Assembly: GCA_021155195.1 (NCBI GenBank)
Contig: JAJNPV010000050.1
Location: forward strand, 124,001 to 188,000
Length of the DNA stretch: 64,000 nt
Direction: 5' to 3'
From: Ohtaekwangia sp.
Lineage (GTDB): Bacteria; Bacteroidota; Bacteroidia; Cytophagales; Cyclobacteriaceae
A program made the position numbers and the translations under genes. The notes under the pieces are model-generated. The model worked only from the letters and a program-made list of their open reading frames with translations, did not search any database and was not told the origin of the DNA. Positions 1 through 8,145 of the stretch are shown in pieces (the stretch's first letter is position 1; the number at the start of each line of letters is the position of its first letter).

Positions 1-122
1 AGAGTCTGTGATCGGCTTTCTATTTCCATCTACCGTTTAAAGCAAAAGGACAAGGTAAAGACTTTTTAGCACTTGAGGGGGATGTTGTAAGAGTAAGGTA
101 AGATTCTCCTACTAAAAATAAA
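1..122. other. Left edge, possible gene remnant
   Basis: No complete gene is visible. On the plus strand one frame is open from the window edge to a TAG at 67-69. Another is open from a TGA at 9-11 to a TAA at 99-101 and ends in EGDVVRVR. Either could be the 3' end of a gene that begins to the left, but the pieces are too short to assign. Confidence 0.3.
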
Positions 123-839
123 TTATTGAATTCGCACATAATTCACTTTACTTAAATCCCAGTCTATTACTAATCCCTTTCCTATTCCTTCCGCTGTCTT
201 TTTTCCGTACAACAGCTGCACCAAATAAAGGGCGGGGTCATAGGACTTTGCTCCACCAGCAGATGTAATCATACGGGTATCGTGAACAAAGCTTACCTCC
301 TCATGTACCGTAAGTTTTGGAAAAGTTTCTTTAAATTTTTGGATATCGCCTGGAAATGTGGTGCAATGATACGTGTCTAACATTCCAGCTTTGGCCAATA
401 CAAAGGCTCCATCGCAAAGAGACATTACGTAGAGTGCTTTTTTCCCAGAAGATTTTACAAAGTCTATCAATTCCGTATTCTCCAAATCTGAGGTCATGCT
501 ATACTCGGCACTGGGTACAATTAGTATGTCAATAACCGGAAGTGAATCGGAATTAAAGGAATAATCAGGCAAAATGCGTAGACCTTCAAAGGTTTTAATG
601 GCTTGCAGGGAGGGTGCCACAGTAAAGACATTTACACCAGAATCGTTGTGAAAGATGGTATGCTGAAGTACATCCATAGGCGCAATCAACTCAGAATTGT
701 AAACTCCATCTACAATCAAAAAAGCTGCATTCAAAACGCGATCGGGCATTACAGGTGGGCCTAACTCCGAGCTTTGGTTTCCATTATTACACGAGGTTGC
801 CCACGCAATTAAAAAACCGATCAGATAAATTTTTGTCAT
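123..839 (-). CDS. DJ-1/PfpI-family lipoprotein
   Basis: A 238-residue exported protein of the DJ-1/PfpI (class I glutamine amidotransferase-like) superfamily. Residues 1-17 form a lipoprotein signal ending at Cys17 (WATSC), so the protein should be membrane-anchored outside the cytoplasm. The fold region covers roughly residues 35-225. The nucleophile elbow is SLCDGAFVLAKAG with Cys142, closely like the N-terminal domain of AraC-type regulators (GATase1_AraC), but no helix-turn-helix domain follows. The GMLDTYHCTTFPGD segment after it matches the family's usual GLLDG...TTHW stretch. It is the last of three minus-strand genes after the UbiA-like and methyltransferase genes. Substrate is unknown. 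Family assignment is firm; role is not. Confidence 0.8.
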   Translation of the reverse strand: MTKIYLIGFLIAWATSCNNGNQSSELGPPVMPDRVLNAAFLIVDGVYNSELIAPMDVLQHTIFHNDSGVNVFTVAPSLQAIKTFEGLRILPDYSFNSDSLPVIDILIVPSAEYSMTSDLENTELIDFVKSSGKKALYVMSLCDGAFVLAKAGMLDTYHCTTFPGDIQKFKETFPKLTVHEEVSFVHDTRMITSAGGAKSYDPALYLVQLLYGKKTAEGIGKGLVIDWDLSKVNYVRIQ

Positions 840-879
840 ACTTTCATTTACTCAAAGTTACGAATCCTTACGTGAGGTT

Positions 880-1497
880 TTAAAATTTGAAAACCGTTGC
901 TTTGATAAAACCATGGCAACCCCTTTTGCTATCAACCAACCTACCGTCAACTTGCTTCAAAGTCTCTTGCCATGCAGGAAGTGAACCTGTTTTTAGTCCA
1001 GTAGTAATTGAAAAAAAACGATACATCACCCAAAGCATAATTCTATGCCATTTCTTCTCCGACACAAAATCGGTCGCAAACCAACTGGCATTGGGTTGTA
1101 GGTGCTCTTTTATTTGAACTACTACCCCGGCAAGATGTTCATCACTAAAAAGATCGAGGTAGAAGTTAGTTATTACACAATCATACTTTTCATCCTCAAT
1201 ACTGCTTTCCGTTCCTTCAATGAATTTTATATTTTGCTTTTCGTTGGTATTAAGTTTTGCCTTATCAAGCATCTTTGGGGATAGTTCAATATAATCAATT
1301 GCAAGCGAGGGATTAACCTCAAAAATAAAAGGAAGAATCCATCCGGTTCCTCCACCCAATATTAATAGCCTTTGTTTTTGCTTAAGATGATGCAGAAAGT
1401 GAAGTTGTGAGGTTTGAATACTCTTTCCGATTACCAACCGTGCCAACGAGTCGTAAATAGGAGTTAAGCGATCAAATCCCTTTGCCAAGGAATTCAT
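880..1497 (-). CDS. Class I SAM-dependent methyltransferase
   Basis: A 205-residue cytoplasmic methyltransferase of the Rossmann type. The SAM-binding motif I is LGGGTGW near residues 47-53, followed by an acidic strand end (DYIELS) and a motif-IV-like segment (YDCVITNFYLDLFSD). The start begins with FDRLTPIYDSLARL, a helix also seen in UbiE-like enzymes. Its ATG overlaps the stop of the upstream UbiA-like gene (ATGA at 1494-1497), which implies translational coupling. The pairing with a UbiA-like membrane protein suggests that it methylates a lipid or prenylated product. That is inference; the substrate cannot be read from the sequence. Confidence 0.8.
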   Translation of the reverse strand: MNSLAKGFDRLTPIYDSLARLVIGKSIQTSQLHFLHHLKQKQRLLILGGGTGWILPFIFEVNPSLAIDYIELSPKMLDKAKLNTNEKQNIKFIEGTESSIEDEKYDCVITNFYLDLFSDEHLAGVVVQIKEHLQPNASWFATDFVSEKKWHRIMLWVMYRFFSITTGLKTGSLPAWQETLKQVDGRLVDSKRGCHGFIKATVFKF

Positions 1498-2306
1498 AAG
1501 AATAATCCGATGGCCGGAATAAAAAAAACAGCATCCCCCAACAGTCGATAGCGTGCATTAGTTTGAAAGAAGTCATGAAAATAAAAGATGCCCATTAATA
1601 CTACTGTCATAGAGAGAAAAAGAAATGGCGCTACTTGCCATGAGGTTTGTACGAGTATCCAGATTGCAATTAAAAAGTTAATGACTCCTAAAGAAATTAA
1701 CCATTTTCCAGTTGTTGTTTTACCATACCGAATCACAAAAGATGAGTGGCCGTCTTGCTTGTCGGAAGCGTATTCAAACCAGGAAAAAAGTAAAAGGTTA
1801 ATTAAAGCAATAATAAAAAGTTGGGCGATTAGCAGTTGCGCCACAAAAGAGATTTCAGAAGTTACCGATAGAGTGGAAAGAAGAACGCCTGCTGTGTAGA
1901 TGATAGCCACAAAGAATTCTTTTGCTTTTAAGTGCTTTTGAAGCAGTAAATACAACCCCGCTAAAAGCGATAGAAAAATACCGCCAATCAAAACTTGAGG
2001 TGGTAAAAAATAAACAATCCCGATTGTAGCCATTGCTCCCAATACTACCAATATCCACAACAATTTTTGGTAGCGCTGATGAAACTGGTGTCGTTCACTC
2101 GTTGCCTCACGCCTCATTCCTTTCACATCTAAAAGTCGGTCGATGGTATAAATAATCCAAACCGTAAATCCCAAAGCAACCATACTTTGTCCATCAGATT
2201 TAACAGAAAGTAATTTCGAAAAATAGAGTGAACAAATGACAGCACCAGCTGCCACATCTAAACTGAGCAGATTACACATTCTATAGAATCGAATCAGCAC
2301 TTCCAT
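1494..2306 (-). CDS. UbiA-like integral membrane protein
   Basis: A 270-residue protein with about eight hydrophobic segments, related to UbiA prenyltransferases. The first Asp-rich site is YTIDRLLDV (Asp56, Asp60), a reduced form of the NDxxDxxxD motif. A second cluster, WFEYASDKQDG, lies in the position of the second Asp motif. UbiA enzymes transfer a polyprenyl chain from its diphosphate to an aromatic or other acceptor at the membrane. The gene starts directly at the T-tract of the atp operon terminator (2308-2336), with no Shine-Dalgarno sequence, and is coupled to the following methyltransferase. The reduced first motif leaves open whether it is a classical prenyltransferase. Confidence 0.7.
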   Translation of the reverse strand: MEVLIRFYRMCNLLSLDVAAGAVICSLYFSKLLSVKSDGQSMVALGFTVWIIYTIDRLLDVKGMRREATSERHQFHQRYQKLLWILVVLGAMATIGIVYFLPPQVLIGGIFLSLLAGLYLLLQKHLKAKEFFVAIIYTAGVLLSTLSVTSEISFVAQLLIAQLFIIALINLLLFSWFEYASDKQDGHSSFVIRYGKTTTGKWLISLGVINFLIAIWILVQTSWQVAPFLFLSMTVVLMGIFYFHDFFQTNARYRLLGDAVFFIPAIGLFL

Positions 2307-2307
2307 A

Positions 2308-2338
2308 AATAAAAAACTCCCTGTTTCGCAGGGAGTCT
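2308..2338 (-). terminator. Intrinsic terminator of the atp operon
   Basis: An 8-bp perfect stem (ACTCCCTG at 2316-2323 with CAGGGAGT at 2329-2336) has a 5-nt loop. Read on the minus strand, it is followed by a run of T residues (2316 down to 2308). It lies just after the atpG stop and should end the atp transcript before the UbiA-like gene. Confidence 0.85.
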
Positions 2339-2358
2339 TCTTTTAGAGTTGATATTTA

Positions 2359-3237
2359 TCAAGAAGTCTTCAGCGCTTCGGCACCGGCTACAATCTCCAA
2401 AATCTCTTTTGTGATGGCTGCCTGGCGTGTGCGGTTGTAAGTCAATTTTAAGTCTTTTAAAAGATCGCCTGCATTCTCCGTTGCCTTATCCATAGCCGTC
2501 ATTCGGGCACCATTCTCCGCAGCATTAGAATCCAACACGGCTTTGTATAATTGAATTTTCAAAGCCTTGGGCACCAATCCCACTACAATCTCATCCTGAT
2601 TTGGCAAATAAATGTAATCTACCTCCGTTGTTTTCTGTTCCTGAACCTGAGGCAATACAGGAAGGAATTGCTCAACCCGAAGAATTTGAGTAGCTACATT
2701 TTTGAATTCGTTGTACACAATTTCAATTTTATCGTACTCACCAGTCTTATATGAATCAATTAAAAATTCACCGGCAGCAGCAACTGCATCAAATGAGAGC
2801 TGTTGAAAAACTGTTGAATATTTATCAACCAATTTCAAGTTGCGTTTTGCAAAGTATTCCAATGCTTTCTTACCCAAAGGCAAGATTGTAACATTTCCCT
2901 TGGTTTGTTGTTGCGAATATTTTTCAGCAATCACACGGTTGGCTGCTTTCATGATGGTGCTGTTAAAAGCTCCACACAGCCCACGATCAGAACTGACAAC
3001 AACCAATAAGATTTTCTCTTCAACACGGGGTTGGCTATACCAGGCCTGTTCATTCTGGCTGGCAGCCGAAAGATTTTGAAATAGTTGAGTCAGCTTTTGA
3101 GCATATGGGCGCATTTGGGTAATGCGTTCCTGGGAGCGTCTTAACTTCGCTGCTGCCACCATTTTCATGGCCTTTGTAATCTGTTGGGTTGAGATTACGG
3201 AGGTAATGCGACTCTTAACTTCTTTTAAACTTGCCAT
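2359..3237 (-). CDS. atpG: ATP synthase gamma subunit
   Basis: The 292-residue central-stalk subunit of F1, which rotates inside the alpha3beta3 ring. The N-terminus is the typical coiled-coil helix (MASLKEVKSRITSVISTQQI, then TKAMKMVAAAKLRRSQ). A second conserved stretch is SDRGLCGAFN. The C-terminal helix (TYNRTRQAAITKEILEIVAGAEAL) is complete. Length is normal. It is the last gene of the F1Fo operon, separated from atpA by 79 bases that contain an AT-rich inverted repeat. Confidence 0.97.
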   Translation of the reverse strand: MASLKEVKSRITSVISTQQITKAMKMVAAAKLRRSQERITQMRPYAQKLTQLFQNLSAASQNEQAWYSQPRVEEKILLVVVSSDRGLCGAFNSTIMKAANRVIAEKYSQQQTKGNVTILPLGKKALEYFAKRNLKLVDKYSTVFQQLSFDAVAAAGEFLIDSYKTGEYDKIEIVYNEFKNVATQILRVEQFLPVLPQVQEQKTTEVDYIYLPNQDEIVVGLVPKALKIQLYKAVLDSNAAENGARMTAMDKATENAGDLLKDLKLTYNRTRQAAITKEILEIVAGAEALKTS

Positions 3238-3242
3238 ATTGT

Positions 3243-3303
3243 CAATTTGAGGATTTGAAGATTATACGATTTGAAAATGTTCAATTATCAAATCTTCAAA
3301 TTC
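3243..3303. repeat. AT-rich inverted repeat between atpA and atpG
   Basis: ATTTGAAGATT at 3253-3263 is mirrored by AATCTTCAAAT at 3291-3301, with further GATTTGAA-type units between. It has no T-tract, so it is not a clear terminator. It looks like one of the dispersed intergenic repeat families found elsewhere in this window. Confidence 0.6.
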
Positions 3304-3316
3304 CATCATTATCAAA

Positions 3317-4891
3317 TTAATACTTCGAGGCTAATTCCGTTGCTACTTTCTTAACCAATGCAACATCCTCATCTTCAAACTTACCGGCACGGAAGTTATC
3401 CAACACCTGCTTATACTGGGCACGCATCAACTCAATAAACTCTTTCTCAAAATCTTTTACCTTAACTACCGGCACACGATCAATATATCCCTTCGTAGAA
3501 GCAAGAATCATGGCTACTTGTTCTTCTACAGGTACCGGAGCATATTGAGCTTGTTTTAATACTTCTGTGTTTCTGCGACCGCGCTCAATGGTAAGTTTAG
3601 TGGCAGCATCCAAATCAGAACCGAATTTTGAAAACGCTTCCAATTCGCGGAACTGTGCCTGATCCAACTTTAATGTACCAGCCACTTTCTTCATGGATTT
3701 GATCTGCGCATTACCACCCACGCGCGATACTGAAATACCTACGTTAATGGCAGGACGAATACCTGAGTTGAATAAGTTCGTCTCAAGGAAGATCTGTCCA
3801 TCTGTAATTGAAATAACGTTAGTAGGGATGTATGCCGAAACGTCATTGGCTTGTGTTTCAATAATAGGAAGCGCTGTTAATGAACCACCTCCCTTTACAA
3901 TTCCTTTCAACGAAGGAGGAAGGTCATTCATGTTTGCGGCAATACCATCGTTGTTAATGATCTTTGCGGCACGCTCAAGCAAACGTGAGTGGAGATAAAA
4001 TACATCACCAGGATATGCCTCACGACCAGGAGGTCTTCTCAACAACAAAGACACTTCGCGATAAGCAACTGCTTGCTTCGAAAGGTCATCATAAATTACC
4101 AAAGCCGGACGACCGGTATCTCTAAAGAATTCACCAATCGCTGCGCCTGTGAAGGGAGCAAAGAACTGCATCGGGGCAGGATCTGCAGCCGAGGCGCAGA
4201 CAATTACAGTATATTTCAATGCACCTGCCTTCTCAAGCGTAGCAGCCACACTTGCTACCGTAGATGCTTTCTGTCCGATTGCAACATAGATACAATATAC
4301 AGGCTCGCCTTTTTCGTAAAACTCTTTTTGATTGATAATGGCATCAATCGCAACCGCTGTTTTACCTGTTTGACGATCACCAATGATCAACTCGCGCTGT
4401 CCCCGACCAATCGGGATCATCGCATCAATTGCTTTGATACCCGTTTGTAAAGGCTCGTTTACTGGCTGACGGAAAATTACCCCTGGAGCCTTGCGTTCCA
4501 ATGGCATTTCGTATAACTGACCTTCAACAGAGCCTTTGCCATCAATGGGTTGTGCAAGTGTATCTACCACACGACCCAACAAACCATCACCTACTTTAAC
4601 CGCTGCAATTTCACCGGTACGTTTTACGGTAGCGCCTTCTTTTATTCCTTCACCATCTCCTAACAATACGGCTCCTACGTTATCTTCTTCGAGATTGAGC
4701 ACCAATGCCTTTAATCCATTTTCAAATTCGATAAGCTCACCTGCCTGAGCCTTAGTAAGGCCGTAGATGCGAGCCACACCATCACCAATGGTTAGTACGG
4801 TACCAATCTCTTCCAATTGTGCGTCTGTACGCGATTGTGATAGTTGTTCTCTTAGTATTGCTGAAACTTCTTCGGGTCTGATCTCTGCCAT
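3317..4891 (-). CDS. atpA: ATP synthase alpha subunit
   Basis: The 524-residue regulatory nucleotide-binding subunit of F1. The Walker A motif is GDRQTGKT at residues 171-178, and the ALVIYDDLSKQAVAYRE and LLLRRPPGREAYPGDVFYLHSRLLERAA blocks are intact. The N-terminal beta-barrel and the C-terminal helical domain are full length. It follows atpH after 31 bases. No unusual residues were seen. Confidence 0.98.
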   Translation of the reverse strand: MAEIRPEEVSAILREQLSQSRTDAQLEEIGTVLTIGDGVARIYGLTKAQAGELIEFENGLKALVLNLEEDNVGAVLLGDGEGIKEGATVKRTGEIAAVKVGDGLLGRVVDTLAQPIDGKGSVEGQLYEMPLERKAPGVIFRQPVNEPLQTGIKAIDAMIPIGRGQRELIIGDRQTGKTAVAIDAIINQKEFYEKGEPVYCIYVAIGQKASTVASVAATLEKAGALKYTVIVCASAADPAPMQFFAPFTGAAIGEFFRDTGRPALVIYDDLSKQAVAYREVSLLLRRPPGREAYPGDVFYLHSRLLERAAKIINNDGIAANMNDLPPSLKGIVKGGGSLTALPIIETQANDVSAYIPTNVISITDGQIFLETNLFNSGIRPAINVGISVSRVGGNAQIKSMKKVAGTLKLDQAQFRELEAFSKFGSDLDAATKLTIERGRRNTEVLKQAQYAPVPVEEQVAMILASTKGYIDRVPVVKVKDFEKEFIELMRAQYKQVLDNFRAGKFEDEDVALVKKVATELASKY

Positions 4892-4922
4892 AAACGCTTA
4901 GTTATGAGATGTATTTTTTTTA

Positions 4923-5483
4923 TTAAAATTCTTTTATAAACTGATTTTCAGAAAACTTCAATTTTAAATGCTTCAGCTTACTGCTGATTGAAGCGTCAAT
5001 TTGCCGATCGCCCACATTTAACACAAAGCCTCCTATTAAATTTGGGTCTGTCTTTTCTGTTAACTCTATCTCTGTTTTATTGCTCAATTGCTTTACAACC
5101 GCTTCAATTTCAGCACGCAAGGCCGCATCCATGGGAACTGTGGTAGTAATTGTTGCCTTTCCTATTCCTTTATAAACATTGTATGCAACATGAAATTCTT
5201 TTGCGATTGTAGGCAAAAGCGGCTCTCTGTTCTTGCGGGTCAGAATATCGATGATATCGAACGTGAGCGGATTTACCCGGTCTTTAAACAAAGCATGCAA
5301 TACATTCTTCTTTTTTTCATGGCGAATGATGGGGCTGCGCAACATGTTCACCAGATTGCGGTTGGCCATGCATACGCGATAAAACATTTGCATATCGGTA
5401 TTAACTTCTTCCAATACCCCTCTCTCTACCGCTAATCCGAGTAGTGACTTAACATATCTGGAAGCTGCCCGTGTGTCTGACAT
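4923..5483 (-). CDS. atpH: ATP synthase delta subunit (OSCP)
   Basis: The 186-residue peripheral-stalk subunit that joins F1 to the b subunits. The helical N-terminal half carries the conserved RYVKSLLGLAVERG start, and the C-terminal half has the family signature DPNLIGGFVLNVGDRQIDASI. It follows atpF with 2 bases between, so the two are probably translated together. Confidence 0.95.
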   Translation of the reverse strand: MSDTRAASRYVKSLLGLAVERGVLEEVNTDMQMFYRVCMANRNLVNMLRSPIIRHEKKKNVLHALFKDRVNPLTFDIIDILTRKNREPLLPTIAKEFHVAYNVYKGIGKATITTTVPMDAALRAEIEAVVKQLSNKTEIELTEKTDPNLIGGFVLNVGDRQIDASISSKLKHLKLKFSENQFIKEF

Positions 5484-5485
5484 GC

Positions 5486-5980
5486 TTAGTTAAGTTTTAA
5501 ATCTTTAATGAATGTATTTGCCAATTCTTTCTGCGACTTATCGTCAGAAAGATTTTTCTTAATAAGCTTTTCGGCAATATCCAACGAGAACATAGCCACT
5601 TGCTCCTTCACATCGCGAAGGGCGGCATTTTTCTCAGTTTGGATAATAGACTTTGCATCTTCAATCAAGCGATCTGCATTCTTCTTGGCATCTGCTTGTG
5701 CTTCGTCATGAATGCGATTAGCGGCAGTGCGGGCATCGCGCAAAATCTTGTCTCGTTCTTCACGGGCTTCACGCAAAAGTTTTTCATTGTCTTCCTTCAA
5801 ACTTGCCATTTCTTTTTTGGCATTCTCAGCAGAATCCAGGGCTTGTTGAATAGAATCTTCACGTTCTTTTAATGAGGCTATGATTGGCTTCCAGGCTAGT
5901 TTTCCTAACAAGATGACCAACAATAAAAACACAAATAGTTGCCAGATGACAAGGCCAGGGCCAGGGGTTAGCAAATCCAT
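5486..5980 (-). CDS. atpF: ATP synthase b subunit
   Basis: A 164-residue peripheral-stalk subunit: one N-terminal membrane helix (about residues 8-27, GLVIWQLFVFLLLVILLGKL) followed by a long Ala/Glu/Lys-rich coiled coil to the C-terminus. Length is normal for a homodimeric b subunit, and no second b' gene is present. It is separated from atpE by 86 bases that contain a strong terminator-like hairpin, so its transcript level may be lower than that of atpE. Confidence 0.95.
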   Translation of the reverse strand: MDLLTPGPGLVIWQLFVFLLLVILLGKLAWKPIIASLKEREDSIQQALDSAENAKKEMASLKEDNEKLLREAREERDKILRDARTAANRIHDEAQADAKKNADRLIEDAKSIIQTEKNAALRDVKEQVAMFSLDIAEKLIKKNLSDDKSQKELANTFIKDLKLN

Positions 5981-6015
5981 AATTTTCTTTTTTTCTCTTT
6001 ATCTATGTTTCCCAA

Positions 6016-6056
6016 ATTAAAAAGAACCGCCCAAGCCAATTGCTTGGGCAGGTTCA
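6016..6056 (-). terminator. Hairpin with T-tract between atpE and atpF
   Basis: GAACC plus GCCCAAGC (6024-6036) pairs with GCTTGGGC, one unpaired A, and GGTTC (6042-6055). On the minus strand the hairpin is followed by TTTTTAATTT. This has every mark of an intrinsic terminator, but it sits inside the operon just after atpE, so it should allow partial read-through or stabilise the upstream mRNA end. Confidence 0.8.
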
Positions 6057-6066
6057 ATTTCAGTTT

Positions 6067-6312
6067 TTAGCTCTTGAACGAAATCAACAAGCAAATTACA
6101 AGCGCAAAAAGCGCTGCAACTTCAATAAGGGCTGCGATAACAAGCATGGCATTTTGAATTTTGCCTGAGGCTTCTGGCTGACGAGCCATACCTTCCATAG
6201 CAGAACCACCAATGCGACCGATACCAATTCCAGCGCCAATTGCAGCCAGACCAGCACCGATGCCAGCACCCATAATTGCGTAGCTGATGTCCAATAAAAT
6301 TGAGAACAACAT
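6067..6312 (-). CDS. atpE: ATP synthase c subunit
   Basis: An 81-residue proteolipid that forms the rotor ring. There are two membrane helices joined by the polar loop ARQPEA. The ion-binding carboxylate is Glu64 in ALIEVAALFALV. Helix 1 is Gly/Ala rich (GAGIGAGLAAIGAGIGIG). The Gln and Ser partners of sodium-binding rings are absent, so proton coupling is expected. The gene is flanked on both sides by RNA hairpins (6338-6360 and 6024-6055), which may raise its expression to the 8-15 copies per complex that are needed. Confidence 0.96.
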   Translation of the reverse strand: MLFSILLDISYAIMGAGIGAGLAAIGAGIGIGRIGGSAMEGMARQPEASGKIQNAMLVIAALIEVAALFALVICLLISFKS

Positions 6313-6337
6313 AGTTTTGTGTATTTAAGTTAAACAA

Positions 6338-6360
6338 CCACTCTGAAAACCTCAGAATGG
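6338..6360 (-). other. Hairpin in the leader of atpE
   Basis: On the minus strand a 9-pair stem (CCATTCTGA with TCAGAGTGG, one G-U pair) and a 5-nt loop lie about 26 bases before the atpE start and after the atpB stop. There is no T-tract, so it is more likely a processing or stabilising element than a terminator. Confidence 0.55.
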
Positions 6361-6376
6361 ATTTCTTTAATATCCT

Positions 6377-7405
6377 TTAATGATCGTGACTCTCTTCAAC
6401 GGCCATTCCAATGTACATCGATGAGAACATCGTGAACACATAGGCCTGAATACCTGCCACTAACAATTCAATCAAGTTTATAAACAATACGATTATAGAA
6501 GATCCAAAACCTACATAAATGCTTCCAAAAATGAAGGTTAAGCTAATCAACGCAAGTAATACAATATGTCCTGCGGTAATGGCAACGAATAATCGAATCA
6601 TCAACGAAAAGGGCTTTGTGAACATACCAATTATTTCAACCGGTAGAATTACAATCCGCAAAGGCAAAGGCACACCGGGTGTCCAAAAAATGTGTCCCCA
6701 ATAAGTTTTCTTACCACTAAAGTTGGTTATCAAAAACGTCAACACAGCCAGCGTCATGGTCACAGCAATATTTCCCGTAAGGTTGCCCGCACCGGGAAGT
6801 AAACCCAATAAATTACCAAACAGAATAAAGAAGAAAAGGGTGAGCATGTATGGTAAAAACTTTTCGTAATGATGACCAATGTTTGGCTTCACAATTTCAT
6901 CACGAACAAAAAGGATAATCGGTTCAAAAAAAGATTGAACTCCTTTTGGAGCCTTACCCTTATTATTCTTAGCCCCTTTGGCAACCGATAAAAATACGAA
7001 CACCATAAGCCCGGCTGTAATCAGCAGCATTAATACATTCTTTGTAATAGAAATATCAAACACTGATTTGCCTGATTCTGCCAGGGTGATGTGATTGTGT
7101 TCTAATTTATAACCATTGTATTCAACTTCGTTGTGATGTTCATCATAGAAACGACTCGATGAAAACATGTCCAGACCTTTCTCTTCGGAATAAACTATAA
7201 TAGGTAGCGGAACTACAAGCCAATCGGCAATGTGCCACTGATGATCGTCCTTTACGTGATGCAAAATAACTTCGCTGGCGTTGAAGGGTTCAGGCTCACC
7301 ATGGCCTTCTTCTTCGGATGCGAAAACAGGAGAAAAAGCGCTCGCTAAAACGATTAAAAAAAGGGCTAAAAGCGTTGATTTTGAATCAAAAAAGGGCTTA
7401 ATCAT
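6377..7405 (-). CDS. atpB: ATP synthase a subunit
   Basis: The 342-residue membrane subunit that forms the proton half-channels beside the c ring. Residues 1-30 look like a signal peptide (LLALFLIVLASAFSPVFA), followed by a long exported His-rich region (to about residue 125) before the five-helix core. This extension is usual in Bacteroidota. The essential Arg is in MIRLFVAITAGHIVLLALI, with the later helix GIQAYVFTMFSSMYIG. It is the first large gene of the F1Fo set and has its own promoter-like site at 7438-7468. Confidence 0.95.
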   Translation of the reverse strand: MIKPFFDSKSTLLALFLIVLASAFSPVFASEEEGHGEPEPFNASEVILHHVKDDHQWHIADWLVVPLPIIVYSEEKGLDMFSSSRFYDEHHNEVEYNGYKLEHNHITLAESGKSVFDISITKNVLMLLITAGLMVFVFLSVAKGAKNNKGKAPKGVQSFFEPIILFVRDEIVKPNIGHHYEKFLPYMLTLFFFILFGNLLGLLPGAGNLTGNIAVTMTLAVLTFLITNFSGKKTYWGHIFWTPGVPLPLRIVILPVEIIGMFTKPFSLMIRLFVAITAGHIVLLALISLTFIFGSIYVGFGSSIIVLFINLIELLVAGIQAYVFTMFSSMYIGMAVEESHDH

Positions 7406-7437
7406 CTCTACTGGAACAAAGGCTTTTAATTGGACTG

Positions 7438-7468
7438 CAAAAGTATCAATTATCCTTTCTGAAAAAAA
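7438..7468 (-). promoter_or_regulatory. Promoter upstream of atpB
   Basis: On the minus strand TACTTTTG (7445-7438) matches the Bacteroidota -7 element TAnnTTTG. TTTT lies 19 bases upstream in place of the -33 TTTG. The -7 box is 33 bases before the atpB start, so an internal operon promoter is likely. Confidence 0.5.
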
Positions 7469-7504
7469 TTGTTTTGCCCGAATTTTGGGTAGGTAGGTAC
7501 TTTT

Positions 7505-7885
7505 TTAGGCGTCTTTTTCAGGGCTGGCCTTCCTTACTAAAAAGATGACTTCTAACCCGGTAAACAGCAGATATGAAATAATAAAGAGGCCAACATTTCC
7601 GCGCACTTCGTCACCGGGCACTTTCCAAATCAAGAGAAATACAAACCCAAGGCCTGCAATCAACTTTAACGAAATAGAAAGGAGATAAAACTGAGTAAAA
7701 ACGTGGGGTTGCTTTTGACGAAGTTTAAAAAGATAGTTTGTAATTATGAGAGTGATAAAAAACAGAAAGAAGACAGTCTCTTTCCAAAAAGAAGGGAACG
7801 CCCACCATCCTAACTTGGTGCCTCCCAACAGAGCAAGTACTAACAATATTGAACAGATTATGAGGTTTATCAAAAACCGGAGCAA
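7505..7885 (-). CDS. Small four-helix membrane protein, AtpI-like
   Basis: A 126-residue protein with four membrane helices (about residues 3-25, 37-53, 66-87 and 98-117) and a short charged tail. Its position, directly before atpB and 2 bases after the AtpZ-like gene, matches that of AtpI-type ATP synthase assembly factors, which help form the c ring. Sequence similarity to classical AtpI is weak, so this call rests mostly on topology and location. Confidence 0.6.
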   Translation of the reverse strand: MLRFLINLIICSILLVLALLGGTKLGWWAFPSFWKETVFFLFFITLIITNYLFKLRQKQPHVFTQFYLLSISLKLIAGLGFVFLLIWKVPGDEVRGNVGLFIISYLLFTGLEVIFLVRKASPEKDA

Positions 7886-7887
7886 GA

Positions 7888-8085
7888 CTAATCTTTGTTT
7901 AGGGTGCGATATAATTGAAACATTACCCCACCAAAAAGAACAAAAACAAAAGTGATTAGAAAGACGGGGTATTTTAATTCTAAATATTGATCAAGCTTTA
8001 GTCCAAGCCACGCACCCACACCCAGAGTAACGAGCATTTGCAGCCCCAGTCCACTATACTTTATAAAGGAATTTGGCTGCTTCAT
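7888..8085 (-). CDS. AtpZ/AtpI-family protein
   Basis: A two-helix membrane protein of about 65 residues from the ATG at 8085. A longer reading from a GTG at 8115 adds ten residues. SFIKYSGLGLQMLVTLGVGAWLGLKLDQYL is the hallmark of the AtpZ/F0F1-ATPase gene 1 family, thought to help ATP synthase assembly or magnesium handling. The second helix is VFLITFVFVLFGGVMFQLY. It lies in the expected place upstream of the Fo genes. Confidence 0.8.
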   Translation of the reverse strand: MKQPNSFIKYSGLGLQMLVTLGVGAWLGLKLDQYLELKYPVFLITFVFVLFGGVMFQLYRTLNKD

Positions 8086-8145
8086 GGCAAATGCTGAATA
8101 CTTGCTCCCGAACACTAAGCAAGAATCAAGAATCCAGCTATCAAT

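Noticed and set aside
123..839. AraC-type transcription regulator
   Set aside because: The amidotransferase-like part is similar, but there is no helix-turn-helix domain and the protein has a lipobox.
880..1497. Methyltransferase as ArsM, the arsenite methyltransferase expected with arsS
   Set aside because: It lacks the conserved Cys residues of ArsM and is far from arsS, coupled instead to a UbiA-like gene.
3693..4748. Plus-strand open frames opposite atpA (up to 153 residues)
   Set aside because: They lie antisense to a highly conserved gene and have no recognisable protein features.
6067..6312. Sodium-coupled ATP synthase
   Set aside because: The c subunit has Glu64 but lacks the Gln and Ser ligands of sodium rings, so proton coupling is expected.
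6122..6337. A second reading frame over atpE
   Set aside because: It is the same strand in another frame, rich in Trp and Cys with no family match, while atpE is certain.
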